Shown piece after piece: positions 18,634-27,075 of a stretch of 32,446 nucleotides of DNA (positions within the stretch are counted from its first letter, which is position 1; each line of letters begins with the position of its first letter). Under the pieces are notes generated by a model, which saw nothing but the letters and a program-made list of their open reading frames with translations, was not told the origin of the DNA and made no database searches. Origin of the DNA: B1SED10-16 sp046498365 (lineage in GTDB: Bacteria > Desulfobacterota > Desulfobacteria > Desulfobacterales > Desulfosalsimonadaceae); the NCBI GenBank assembly GCA_046498365.1, contig JAWOAV010000126.1, positions 1-32,446 on the forward strand, given 5' to 3'. The translations under genes were made by a program, and so were the position numbers.

Positions 18634-19124
18634 TCGCTTTCCACCCCCTTGAACTGTAGCAGCAGCTCCATAAACAGCACCGGGCAGAGCAGAATGCAGC
18701 CGGCGGCCACCCCGTACACGAACGGATAAATAGGCATTTCAAGCGTTGCCGAGACGGAACCGGTCGCCTTAAGGGTCGCTCCGTATTGAAAACTCTTCCA
18801 GGCAATAATGGAAAACAGAAAAATCGAGAAAACGCTGTTGATGATGTTCACCACGATCCTTGCGGGCCTGGAAAATCGCTGCACGAGGAAGTCGACGGCA
18901 ATATGCCCCTTTTCAACGGCGGTATACGGCAGTGCGAATGCAATGGCCAGGGCGCTTAAAAAACCGATGGTCTCGTAGGCCCCGGGAATGGAAATGCGGA
19001 AGAAACGAAGCGCCACATCCCCTGTGGTGACCACCATCATTAAAAAAACAGCAGCAGCCGATATCCAGTTGATCCCGGCTGCTGCTTTCGAAATATATTG
19101 ATTTATTCTAAGTAGGGATATCAT
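18630..19124 (-). CDS. dctQ: TRAP transporter small permease, DctQ type
   Basis: The small four-helix membrane subunit that partners DctM. From ATG 19124 it has 164 residues, typical of the family. The four hydrophobic segments include ISAAAVFLMMVVTTGDVALRF, ETIGFLSALAIAFALPYTAV and IVVNIINSVFSIFLFSIIAWK. The frame remains open to 19280, but those 52 codons come from the family 1 repeat and are not family-like. The shortened start is therefore preferred, even though no clear ribosome binding site precedes it. The gene overlaps dctM by 4 bp and lies 178 bp after dctP, with the repeat between them. Confidence 0.9.
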   Translation of the reverse strand: MISLLRINQYISKAAAGINWISAAAVFLMMVVTTGDVALRFFRISIPGAYETIGFLSALAIAFALPYTAVEKGHIAVDFLVQRFSRPARIVVNIINSVFSIFLFSIIAWKSFQYGATLKATGSVSATLEMPIYPFVYGVAAGCILLCPVLFMELLLQFKGVESE

Positions 19125-19143
19125 CAGTAAAAACCGGATAAGA

Positions 19144-19299
19144 TTGACGGCTTCGTAAAAGTCCAATATCTGCGTTGCGCACAATTTCTGAAGAATCTCA
19201 CGTACGGCTAAGTACGATCCATTCTTCAAAAATTGCACGCGCCTTGATCTTGAACATTTTACAAAGCCGTCTGAAAACAACTTTTTACGAGACTGTCAA
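19144..19299 (+). repeat. Family 1 palindromic element, copy d
   Basis: Ends TTGACGGCTTCGTAAAAGT and CTTTTTACGAGACTGTCAA pair. An inner pair, GACGGCTT / AAGCCGTC, and the TTGAAGAAT-type hairpin are also present. It fills the space between dctP and dctQ inside the TRAP operon. Confidence 0.85.
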
Positions 19300-19301
19300 G
19301 A

Positions 19302-20345
19302 TTAATCGCTGTACCTGTCGATCAGCTCCTGCAGCAAGTCAACGGTTTTTCTTCCGTCAAGACCCTTTTCCTCCGCTGTTTCGGCATATTCATTGATCAC
19401 CGGCTCAATGGCCTTCTTCCACAGGGCGCTTTGCTCTTCGGACAGATCAATTACTTGGTTGTCCAATTCAAGCGTATAGGCAAGGCCATCTTCGTCCGCT
19501 TCGTCCCAGATCCGGCCGTGTTCTTCAATCCACTGTTCGCTGACCTCCGTGAAAACGCGCTGGATATCTTCCGGCATCCCCGCAAACCGATCCTTGTTCA
19601 TCACCACGAACATGGCCGTTGTATAACCGACCTCCCTGCAGTCGGTTGTCGAGTTGATCACCTCTGCCTGCCGCCATCCTTTGAGCGTTTCCATGGGGGC
19701 GAAAGTTCCCTCAACCACGCCTTTCTGCAGGGCCTCGTAGGTGTCTCCCTGGGGCATTGCCACGGGCGTGGCGCCGAAGGCCGACACCATTTTCGCACTC
19801 AACCCCGTTGAACGAATCTGCATACCTTTCATATCGTCAAGCGTTTCCACCGGCTTTTTCGTGTGGAGCAGGCCGGGGCCGTGCGCATGAAGATAAAGCA
19901 CCTTTACGTCATCAAGCTCCGCTGGCTTGATCTGGCGATAAAAGTCGTTTGCCACCCGGGTCGCTGTCATGCCGGAAGGATAGCCCAGGGGAAGGTCCAC
20001 GGCTTCCATTACCGGAAAACGACCGCGGGTATATGCGAAAACAGACATTCCGATATCCGATATGCCTTTCACCACCCCCTCGTAGCACTCCGCTGCACCG
20101 GTCAGGGTGCCGCCGGGGTAGATATTGATTTTTACGGCATCGCCGGTACGCGATTCAATTTCCCGGGCCCAGGCCTCTGCGGCCTTGTTGTGCACATGCG
20201 TGGGAGGGAAAAAAATGGAATAATTCAATTCGATTGTCTCGCGCTCCTGCGTGGCTTCAGTGGCCGGCTCTTCGGACTGGCTGCAGGCCACGGCAAACAC
20301 GAAAAGGCATATACCCGCTAAAAAACGAAACATTGCTTTTTTCAT
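19302..20345 (-). CDS. dctP: TRAP transporter substrate-binding lipoprotein, DctP family
   Basis: The extracytoplasmic solute receptor of the TRAP system. From ATG 20345 (AAGGGGA 7 nt upstream) it has 347 residues; a longer frame to 20402 lacks such support. The N-terminus MKKAMFRFLAGICLFVFAVAC has a lipobox-like AVAC, so Cys21 may be lipidated and the receptor tethered instead of free. The family core includes NIYPGGTLTGAAECYEGV, DDMKGMQIRSTG with the Arg that usually binds the substrate carboxylate, and QGDTYEALQKGVVEG. It is the first gene of dctP-dctQ-dctM. The ligand is probably an organic acid, but it is not identified. Confidence 0.95.
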   Translation of the reverse strand: MKKAMFRFLAGICLFVFAVACSQSEEPATEATQERETIELNYSIFFPPTHVHNKAAEAWAREIESRTGDAVKINIYPGGTLTGAAECYEGVVKGISDIGMSVFAYTRGRFPVMEAVDLPLGYPSGMTATRVANDFYRQIKPAELDDVKVLYLHAHGPGLLHTKKPVETLDDMKGMQIRSTGLSAKMVSAFGATPVAMPQGDTYEALQKGVVEGTFAPMETLKGWRQAEVINSTTDCREVGYTTAMFVVMNKDRFAGMPEDIQRVFTEVSEQWIEEHGRIWDEADEDGLAYTLELDNQVIDLSEEQSALWKKAIEPVINEYAETAEEKGLDGRKTVDLLQELIDRYSD

Positions 20346-20469
20346 AACGCATCCCCTTGTTTTGGTTGGTACGGCAGGTTCAGACAAAAAACACCCCGGC
20401 AATTCCGTGACATGAAACGATAACGGCGTATAAAAGCTATCATATTACGCTTCAGGAAAACAGTCGCAA

Positions 20470-20498
20470 TTGACATGGAATCAAATAGATCATATTTT
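20470..20498 (+). promoter_or_regulatory. Candidate promoter for the DUF3108 gene
   Basis: TTGACA (20470-20475), 17 nt, TATTTT (20493-20498). It is a strong sigma-70-type match in the divergent space between dctP and the DUF3108 gene. The predicted start is near 20505. Confidence 0.6.
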
Positions 20499-20605
20499 AC
20501 CATCATAAACGTCTTATGAATACTATTTTTTTTCGAAAAGCATACACCCGCCCGTTGATACCGGCCGACTGCGGCTGTCGCCCCATTGACTTCCGCAGCA
20601 CGAAA

Positions 20606-21508
20606 ATGGAAAAGACGATGCCAAAAACGCTGATATATCTTTTATCAATCACTTTGATGGCCATCGTTTTCCTTGCCGGCAACGCGGTCTATGCGGACAG
20701 GATCCCCGCGGACGAGGTCGAGATCGTCACCCCGGTCTACTCCCCCGAACCGGAAAATTTTACGCCGCGGTTCGGGGAATACGTCTACGCCGTCAGCTGG
20801 CAGGGAATCCCCGCCGGCACACTGGAAATCCGCCTGGCGCAAAGCGGAAACGACTACCGGATTGAAGCAAGTGCGCGCACCAACAAGTTCATTGACTTTT
20901 TCTACAAGCTGCGCTTCAACACAGAAGCGTTTGTTTCCGCCGCCACACTGCATCCCAGATCCTCTGTTTATGACAGCCGCCAGAACAAGCGCCGGGAAAG
21001 GACAAAAATCGAGTTTCTGCCCGGCGGTGAAATACACTCTACGCACGAGGATCATCGCGGCACGGTGAAAGAACTCCGCTTCCAGCCGAACAATCTCACC
21101 CTTGATCCTTTTTCCGCGGTATTTCTTGCGCTGAGCCTGACATGGGAAGTCGGCGACACCCGCGTGTTCGATACGTTCACCGGAAAAAGCCGATACCTGG
21201 TCGAGTTGACCGCCGTTGAAAAAACCACCATTTCCGTGAAGGGATCCGACCGGGAGGCCGTCGTAATTTCCCCGCGCGTGAAAAATCTCACCCGAAAAGA
21301 CCCTTCCGAAGGCGAAGATAAACTGCGGGGAGCAAGAATCTATGTCAGCACGGACCCTTCACGGGAAATCCTTAGAATTTCCGGTGACGTTTTTATTGGA
21401 ACGGTCGATACGGAAATGATTTCCTTTCTCCCGTCTGAAACCGGAAGCGCGTTGGAATCTTCACCCAATGATGTGCCGGGTGCGAATATTTCTGAAAAAA
21501 TACCGTAA
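20606..21508 (+). CDS. DUF3108 domain-containing exported protein
   Basis: An exported protein of unknown role. The hydrophobic segment LIYLLSITLMAIVFLAGNAVYA ends in an AxA-like signal peptidase site. It is followed by a beta-rich domain beginning FGEYVYAVSWQGIPAGTLEIRL and containing YRIEASARTNKFIDFFYKLRFNTEAFVSA, which match DUF3108 as I remember it. Three in-frame ATGs (20516, 20606, 20618) are possible. The first lies almost at the predicted transcription start and has no ribosome site. The latter two give a normal signal peptide, and 20618 has a GGA at about 7 nt. From 20606 it is 300 residues. It is transcribed alone from the promoter at 20470. Confidence 0.85.
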   Translation: MEKTMPKTLIYLLSITLMAIVFLAGNAVYADRIPADEVEIVTPVYSPEPENFTPRFGEYVYAVSWQGIPAGTLEIRLAQSGNDYRIEASARTNKFIDFFYKLRFNTEAFVSAATLHPRSSVYDSRQNKRRERTKIEFLPGGEIHSTHEDHRGTVKELRFQPNNLTLDPFSAVFLALSLTWEVGDTRVFDTFTGKSRYLVELTAVEKTTISVKGSDREAVVISPRVKNLTRKDPSEGEDKLRGARIYVSTDPSREILRISGDVFIGTVDTEMISFLPSETGSALESSPNDVPGANISEKIP

Positions 21509-21606
21509 CAGGCGCCTTTGCGCAGCACAAAAAGACAAAAAGAATTGAAAAGCATTTTCTTTTTCCGGTTTTGCGGGTATAGGCTTTCCGTGGATCAAAC
21601 AAAAAC

Positions 21607-21766
21607 GATGGCTTCGCAAAAATTCCAATATCTGCGTTGCGCTTCATCTTGAGAAATTTTATCACGCCAGAGGCGTGCCGCAATGCCTCAAGATTCACGC
21701 GCCTTGATCTTGTCACGCCATGGCATGATTTCTTTGCCATCGAAAATACGACTTACGTGTCCATCA
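21607..21766 (+). repeat. Family 1 element, divergent copy e
   Basis: It keeps the ends (GATGGCTTCGCAAAAATTCC and CGACTTACGTGTCCATC) and the CAATATCTGCGTTGCGC and CACGCGCCTTGATCTTG blocks. The inner hairpin has been replaced by ATCTTGAG / CTCAAGAT arms around a GC-rich loop. It lies 49 bp before the ACT-domain gene at 21816. Confidence 0.75.
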
Positions 21767-21815
21767 AAAACAAAAACAGACAACCGGATGGCAATACAAT
21801 AAATAAGGATCGACA

Positions 21816-22097
21816 ATGAACAAAGAGTTGGTATTTATAACGGTCATCGGGGTCGACCGGAAAGGCATCGTGGCTGCAGTGTCGAATTTTCTGTATGAGA
21901 GCGATATCAACATCGTGGATATCAACCAGCGGATCATGCCCGACGGATACTTCGTCATGACGATGCTTGCCGATATCATCAGCGCCAATGTTACAATGGA
22001 GGAGCTGTGCGCCGGGCTCGAGAAAGTCGGCAGCCGCCTGAACATGAAAATCCAGGTCCAGCATGAAAACATATTTAAAATGATGCACAGGATATGA
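21816..22097 (+). CDS. ACT-domain protein (UPF0237 type)
   Basis: A 93-residue single ACT domain. It begins KELVFITVIGVDRKGIVAAVSNFLYESDINIVDINQRI and matches the small regulators related to glycine-cleavage-system repressor-like ACT proteins (UPF0237). It probably binds an amino acid. It is followed after 3 bp by a PFL-family gene. This two-gene pairing recurs in many bacteria, so the two products likely act together. An AAGGA about 9 nt upstream supports the ATG at 21816. Confidence 0.92.
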   Translation: MNKELVFITVIGVDRKGIVAAVSNFLYESDINIVDINQRIMPDGYFVMTMLADIISANVTMEELCAGLEKVGSRLNMKIQVQHENIFKMMHRI

Positions 22098-22100
22098 CCC

Positions 22101-23459
22101 ATGACCTTCACCCTTGAAGAAATATATGAAACCACAAACATGATCCTGCGCCAGAACCTCGATATCCGGGCTGCCACGCTGGGTATCAACCTCAAGGACC
22201 TGGTCGATTCGGATTTTGAAACATTTCAAAAAAAGGTATATGACCGGATCGTTTCACACGGCAGCCGGTTGATTGAAAAATCATGCACGCTGGAGAGAAA
22301 ATACGGCATCCCGGTCGTCAACAAGCGGATTGCCGTAACCCCGGTTAGCCTGATCATGGAGTCGCACTGCAGCCGTGAAAAATACGGCAAAATGGCGGAA
22401 ACACTTGACCTTGCGGCAAAGGAGGCGGGGATCGATTTTATCGGGGGCTTCGGGGGACTGGTGCAAAAAGGGATGACCCGGTCCGACCGGATGCTCATCG
22501 ACGTACTGCCCGAGGTCCTCTCGAAAACCGAACGCGTGTGCGCCTTTTTGAATGTCGGCGCCAATGTATCCGGGTTGAACATGGATGCCGTCAACCTGCT
22601 CGGGGAAATGCTCCTTCAGACGGCACGAATAAGCGCCGCTTCGGTCGGGTGCGCAAAATTCGTGGTCTTTGTCAATGCCCCGGAAGACAACCCCTTTATG
22701 GCAGGAGCGTTTCACGGGGTCGGCGAAGGGGATACGGCCCTCAACATCGGCATCAGCGGCCCCGGTGTCGTGAAAAGCGTGGTCGAACAAAACCGGGACT
22801 GCGATCTCACCCGGCTGTCGGATGTCATCAAGGGGACGGTTTTCAAAATTACCCGGGCCGGGGAGCTCATTGGCCGGGAACTGGCCGAAGCTTTAGGAAT
22901 CCCTTTCGGCATCGTGGACATTTCCCTTGCCTCCACCACCGCAACCGGCGACTCCGTGGCAAACGTCCTCGAGGCCTTCGGCATTGAAAAAATCGGCGCT
23001 CACGGCTCGACCCTTGCGCTTGCCCTTCTCATGAACGCGGTCAAAAAAGGCGGGGCCATGGCCAGCGGCAACGTGGGCGGACTGAGCGGAACCTTTATCC
23101 CCGTCAGCGAAGATACGGGCATGATCGATGCCGTCCGCTGCGGCGCCCTGGGCCTTGACAAACTGGAAGCCCTGACCGCCGTCTGCTCCGTTGGGCTTGA
23201 CATGTTCGCCGTCCCGGGAGACACTCCCGCGGAAACCATCAACGCAATTATTGCGGACGAACTGGCCATCGGCATTATCAACAACAAAACCACAGGGGTA
23301 CGCATTATTCCCGCTTTTGGGAAAAAAGCCGGAGATACGATACAATTCGGCGGGCTCCTGGGAACCGTGCCGGTAATGAACGTCAACCCTTTTTCCGCCA
23401 AGGATTTTTTAAACCGGGGGGGACGTCTTCCCGCCCCCGTGACCAGCATGCGCAACTGA
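22101..23459 (+). CDS. PFL-family protein (DUF711/UPF0210)
   Basis: A 452-residue cytosolic protein of the UPF0210/DUF711 family, which is structurally related to pyruvate formate-lyase but has no established reaction. Family features are the ETTNMILRQNLDIRAATLGINLKD start, NKRIAVTPVSLI, GVGEGDTALNIGISGPGVVKSVVE, VDISLASTTATGDSVANVLE, GGLSGTFIPVSEDTGMI and the C-terminal GLLGTVPVMNVNPF. I do not see a glycyl-radical motif. Length is normal. The ATG follows the ACT-gene stop by 3 bp, with AGGA about 8 nt upstream, so they form a tight operon. Confidence 0.93.
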   Translation: MTFTLEEIYETTNMILRQNLDIRAATLGINLKDLVDSDFETFQKKVYDRIVSHGSRLIEKSCTLERKYGIPVVNKRIAVTPVSLIMESHCSREKYGKMAETLDLAAKEAGIDFIGGFGGLVQKGMTRSDRMLIDVLPEVLSKTERVCAFLNVGANVSGLNMDAVNLLGEMLLQTARISAASVGCAKFVVFVNAPEDNPFMAGAFHGVGEGDTALNIGISGPGVVKSVVEQNRDCDLTRLSDVIKGTVFKITRAGELIGRELAEALGIPFGIVDISLASTTATGDSVANVLEAFGIEKIGAHGSTLALALLMNAVKKGGAMASGNVGGLSGTFIPVSEDTGMIDAVRCGALGLDKLEALTAVCSVGLDMFAVPGDTPAETINAIIADELAIGIINNKTTGVRIIPAFGKKAGDTIQFGGLLGTVPVMNVNPFSAKDFLNRGGRLPAPVTSMRN

Positions 23460-23466
23460 AATTGTC

Positions 23467-24099
23467 TCAAATCGGAGGCGGGTTTGGTTTTCGCTGCCGT
23501 ATGAGCCGCAGCAGTCCCGGACTTTTGTGCATATACATCAACGGCGAATCACACCCCGCCGCCATATATATTTTCTCGAGCGCTTCAAACAGGACCAGAC
23601 GGTCGGGCCATGTAAAGGCTTTTTTCCGTTCTTCCAATTCGCGCCAGCCTTTTCGGGCCTTCGGATTCTCCCCGAACACGCTCTTTTCCGCTTCCGAACA
23701 GAGAAACATTTCGCAGATGATCGGCTTAATGCGCCAGACGCACCCGCTTTCCGTCAGAAATATGCATTTATACGCCTTTTCCGGTTTCCTGATCGCCTTT
23801 TCGAGCCGGTCCAGTTCATGGCTGTCGGACCAGTGTGCATTGACCACGACATCCGCCCAGAAGACAATGATGCCGTCTCTGGAGCAGCATGCGCTGCGCC
23901 TGCTGCTGTAGCAGTTCTCCGAACATGTTTGCTCAAACCATCTTCTGAAAAAGGATCCCACGTCCTGCCGGAAGTCCAGGTAATCCTCCATCCGGGCGTT
24001 CAGGTCGAAACCGGAAATGCCCGGGCCTTTCTCCAGCAGCCCCATGTGCTGCCGGACCATTTCAAGGGCCTGAAGCTGCTCTTTCTGGTACGTGTTCAT
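23467..24099 (-). CDS. YkgJ-like cysteine-cluster protein
   Basis: About 210 residues from ATG 24099; the frame remains open to a TTG at 24150 and the start is uncertain. A first cysteine group reads CSENCYSSRRSACC and a second covers KCIFLTESGCVWRIKPIICEMFLC. The spacing CxxxC...CC...C...GC....KP..C....C resembles the YkgJ-type zinc or Fe-S binding family (UPF0153). A hairpin GCTGCCG/CGGCAGC and an AGGAGG lie between the two possible starts. It is convergent with the PFL gene, 7 bp away, and divergent from the CysRS-like gene. Function is unknown; the family assignment is by motif only. Confidence 0.7.
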   Translation of the reverse strand: MNTYQKEQLQALEMVRQHMGLLEKGPGISGFDLNARMEDYLDFRQDVGSFFRRWFEQTCSENCYSSRRSACCSRDGIIVFWADVVVNAHWSDSHELDRLEKAIRKPEKAYKCIFLTESGCVWRIKPIICEMFLCSEAEKSVFGENPKARKGWRELEERKKAFTWPDRLVLFEALEKIYMAAGCDSPLMYMHKSPGLLRLIRQRKPNPPPI

Positions 24100-24224
24100 A
24101 CGCCTCGCATTGCTGCCGTTTTTACCGGCAGCCTCCTGTGTGTTTGACAAGTTTCCGAAAAGTCCCTTATATTTGGTAAGGAATAAAAAATTCCTGTCCC
24201 GTGGTTTTACGAATCCGTCAACGC

Positions 24225-24380
24225 TGACGGCTTCGTAAAAAGTCGATTTTCAGACGGCTTTGTAAAATGTTCAAGATCAAGGCGCGTGCAATTTTTGAAG
24301 AATTGATAGTACTTAGCCGTACATGAGATTCTTCAAAAATTGTGCGCAACGCAGATATTGGACTTTTTACGAAGCCGTCA
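24225..24380 (-). repeat. Family 1 palindromic element, copy f (perfect ends)
   Basis: A 156-bp copy in the reverse orientation with perfect 20-bp terminal inverted repeats: TGACGGCTTCGTAAAAAGTC at 24225-24244 and its complement at 24361-24380. The inner hairpin is AATTTTTGAAGAAT / ATTCTTCAAAAATT. It occupies the divergent region between the YkgJ-like and CysRS-like genes, ending 34 bp before the CysRS-like ATG. Confidence 0.9.
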
Positions 24381-24414
24381 ACGATCCTGTCAATCAAAAA
24401 GGATATTATCATTT

Positions 24415-25668
24415 ATGTCGTCCGAACTTCATCTATACAACACCCTTACGCGCCGGAAGGAACGCTTTGCACCGCGGGAAGAGGGGAAGACCGTCAAAAT
24501 GTTTACCTGCGGACCGTCCATCTACGCATGGCCGCACATAGGCAATTACCGGACGTTTCTCTTTGAGGATATTCTTCAGCGGTACCTGACGTATCTGGGA
24601 TATACGGTCCAGCGGGTCATTAATTTCACCGACGTCGAAGACAAGGCCATCTCGCAGGCCGTTAAATCAGGCGTTTCCCTGGACGAGCTGACAAAACCGG
24701 TGGCCCGCCGCTTCAAGGCCGATTGCCGGCTGCTGGACATCGCACTCCCCGAAACCATCCCCCGGTCATCGACATGCGTCGAGCAGGCCGTCTACCTGAT
24801 TGAAAAATTGTTGGAAAAAGGGGTCGCATACCGCCACGGCCGCGATATCTTTTACGACCCGCTGAAGTTCAGGGGCTTTGGGAAACTTTTCGGCCTGGAC
24901 ATGCGCCGATGGCCGAAAAAGAAAGTCCGCTTCCGGAAGGACACCTATCCGGGAAAACGCTGGAACCGGGGGGATTTCATCCTCTGGAAAGGGCGGCGGG
25001 AAGAGGACGGCAGCGTATACTGGAAAACGCCGCTGGGGGAAGGCCGCCCCGCATGGAACATCCAGGACCCGGCCATGATCAGCCGGCACATGGGGTATAC
25101 GACGGATATCTGGTGCGGCGGGGTGGACAATCTGTACCGGCATCATGATTACAATATCGCCGTGCTGGAAGCGGTTTCCGGACAAACCCTCTCCCGTTTC
25201 TGGCTTCACGGCGAACATGTGCTGGCGGGGAAAAAGAAAATGTCCAAGAGCACAGGCAATATCGTATATGTCCAAGACCTCTTAGATACGGGCTTCAGCC
25301 CCCATCATATCCGCTTTTTCCTGATATACGGCCACTTTCAGGAACAAATTGACATAAACGAGGACCGACTTCACATGGCGCGGGGCAAGGTCGACACGCT
25401 CCGGGATATGACGCACCAGCTGGAAAATGGCCAGGCGGCAGGGGGGGATGCCGCCCCGGGCGCCGAAGACCGGATCCGGCAGATGACAAGGGCTTTTGAG
25501 GGGCGGATGAATGACAATCTCGACGTAAAAAACGCATTTGATGCCGTCTACGACATTGCATCCACCCTTTTAAAAATGAAAAATAAAGGAGGGCTGACGC
25601 CCGAGGAAGGCCGACACGCCGCCCGGGAACTCCGGCGGATCGACCGTGTCTGGCGGGTTCTGGGTTGA
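24415..25668 (+). CDS. Cysteinyl-tRNA synthetase-like protein, altered zinc site
   Basis: A class I synthetase-fold protein of 417 residues, shorter than E. coli CysRS (461). The ATP-site motifs are intact: TCGPSIYAWPHIGN (31-44) and KMSKS (275-279). Against E. coli, zinc ligand Cys28 is kept (Cys32) and His234 is kept (His243), but Cys209 aligns with Asp218 in WNIQDPAM and Glu238 with Asn247 in HHDYN. The normally invariant DIHGGG reads DIWCGG (231-236). The C-terminal anticodon-binding part is reduced to about 135 residues. The ATG at 24415 begins where the family begins and has AAGGA about 11 nt upstream; earlier codons lie in the repeat. It may charge cysteine, or be a paralog acting on another small molecule. 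Confidence 0.85.
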   Translation: MSSELHLYNTLTRRKERFAPREEGKTVKMFTCGPSIYAWPHIGNYRTFLFEDILQRYLTYLGYTVQRVINFTDVEDKAISQAVKSGVSLDELTKPVARRFKADCRLLDIALPETIPRSSTCVEQAVYLIEKLLEKGVAYRHGRDIFYDPLKFRGFGKLFGLDMRRWPKKKVRFRKDTYPGKRWNRGDFILWKGRREEDGSVYWKTPLGEGRPAWNIQDPAMISRHMGYTTDIWCGGVDNLYRHHDYNIAVLEAVSGQTLSRFWLHGEHVLAGKKKMSKSTGNIVYVQDLLDTGFSPHHIRFFLIYGHFQEQIDINEDRLHMARGKVDTLRDMTHQLENGQAAGGDAAPGAEDRIRQMTRAFEGRMNDNLDVKNAFDAVYDIASTLLKMKNKGGLTPEEGRHAARELRRIDRVWRVLG

Positions 25669-25871
25669 CTGGAAAATGCGTTTTGCTGTAAATTGATTTT
25701 CTTTCATCCGCATCCGGTCAAGGGCCTTTTTGCCTCCTGTAAAAAAGTGCATGAAAGTTGCGGCCGGTATGATTATTTTTACTGTATCACTGCGGTCTGA
25801 GACTTTTCCTGACAGCTGGTGGATCGAACAAGAAAAGATATATACAACGATAAAAAGAAACGGAGCTCGCT

Positions 25872-26483
25872 ATGGCAGTTATCACAATCTCCCGGCAGTT
25901 TGGTGCCGGGGGCCGAACCTTAGGCCAGATGGTTGCTGAAAAGCTCAGCTACAAATTTCTCGACGACGCCGTTATCCAGGAGCTGTCAAAGCGCATCCGG
26001 GTGACCAAAGAATCCATCACGGAAATGGAGGATATTGCAGGGGGACTCTTTTCCAAAATTGTTTCCGCCATGCTGAGCAGAGGCTACATGGAGCGGCTGG
26101 CAGGAGAAAGTTCCGGTTATATCGATGAAGTGATCTATGTTGAAAAATTAAGGGAAGTGATCACGGATCTCGCGAAACAGGACAACGTCGTCCTGCTGGG
26201 TCGGGGCAGCCAGTTTATCCTCGCGGAACGGGAAAACACCTATCATTTTTTACTGGTGGCGAGCAAGGAGCAGCGCATCCGGTTCATGCAGCGCCGATAC
26301 AATCTCTCCGACAACAAGGCCTACAACGACGTCCTGGGCGGGGAAAAACGCAGAAAAAACGTCTATGCAAAAATGGGGTGCACCAATTATAACGATCCGG
26401 AAACCTATCACATGGTGCTCAACATGGGGCGGCTTACCCTGGAACAGGCCATGGACCAGATCGTTTCCCTGGTAAAAAAATAA
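25872..26483 (+). CDS. Cytidylate kinase-like protein (Cytidylate_kin2 type)
   Basis: A 203-residue P-loop-related protein. The N-terminus AVITISRQFGAGGRTLGQMVAEKLSYKFLDDAVI is the typical opening of the Cytidylate_kin2 family. The GAGGR loop lacks the Walker A lysine-threonine. NVVLLGRGSQFILAE and a C-terminal QAMDQIVSLV complete the pattern. The real cmk is at 12296, so this is an extra, specialised protein of unknown substrate. GGAG sits 6 nt before the ATG. It follows the CysRS-like gene by 203 bp and precedes two unrecognised genes on the same strand. Confidence 0.87.
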   Translation: MAVITISRQFGAGGRTLGQMVAEKLSYKFLDDAVIQELSKRIRVTKESITEMEDIAGGLFSKIVSAMLSRGYMERLAGESSGYIDEVIYVEKLREVITDLAKQDNVVLLGRGSQFILAERENTYHFLLVASKEQRIRFMQRRYNLSDNKAYNDVLGGEKRRKNVYAKMGCTNYNDPETYHMVLNMGRLTLEQAMDQIVSLVKK

Positions 26484-26529
26484 AACCCAATTGTTCGGTT
26501 TTTGGGTTGCCACAAAAAAACGGGTTTCA

Positions 26530-27075
26530 ATGACAACGCAAAAAAACGGAAAATCATTTGTCGCCCAGGCGGAAGAGGACCTGTTCAGCTACGCGATCGA
26601 TCGGGAAGAGACGAAGTGGTTGATGGACAGACTCCACCAGGAAGCCAAGATTGACAGGACGGCTGTGGAATACGAGCTTGGCGCAATAAAAATCGTCGCG
26701 ACCGGATGGGCGATATCTTTTCACATGGAAGAATCGCCTTACAAAGACGCAGTGCTGTCGGGCTTCTGGAAAAAGGTCTTTGAATTTTCAAACGAGTTGT
26801 CCAAGACTGCCGGCACCTTTACCGGTGCCCGTATCGACTACTTCCAGGTGCTCAAAGAGCGCCTGGACCAGTATGTCGAGGCCATATCCAAAAGCCCCGA
26901 TGCCAGGAATGCAAACGATCCCGCGGTCGCCATCGGTCCCGAATTTGCGGCCAAATGCGGCAACAGAGATGATATTTTCACCCAAATGACCGGCATCAGC
27001 ATGTTTATGACCAACGTCAGCCGCGTCGGGTCCTATCTGAAGGGGGCAGGCCTGTTGACAAGGACGGACCATTGA
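26530..27075 (+). CDS. Unrecognised conserved-looking protein
   Basis: I do not recognise this 181-residue protein. It has no signal peptide, membrane segment or cysteine motif. It is probably cytosolic and mostly helical, with an acidic N-terminal region (EEDLFSYAIDREETKWLMDRLHQEAKID), a central IKIVATGWAISFHMEESPYKD and a C-terminal TQMTGISMFMTNVSRVGSYLKGAG. The frame is open to 26491, but ATG 26530 is the first standard start. No strong ribosome site is seen. The stop TGA overlaps the TTG start of the next gene by two bases, so the two are likely coupled. Confidence 0.7.
   Translation: MTTQKNGKSFVAQAEEDLFSYAIDREETKWLMDRLHQEAKIDRTAVEYELGAIKIVATGWAISFHMEESPYKDAVLSGFWKKVFEFSNELSKTAGTFTGARIDYFQVLKERLDQYVEAISKSPDARNANDPAVAIGPEFAAKCGNRDDIFTQMTGISMFMTNVSRVGSYLKGAGLLTRTDH

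Noticed and set aside
19125..19280. Upstream extension of dctQ
   Set aside because: These codons come from the family 1 repeat. DctQ-like sequence begins at 19124.
19175..19396. Short frames with similar translations (IFEESHVRLST...SSKIARALIL) at 6332, 19175, 24218 and 27906
   Set aside because: The similarity arises because each frame crosses a family 1 repeat. The shared text is the hairpin read as codons. These frames could be mis-annotated as a protein family.
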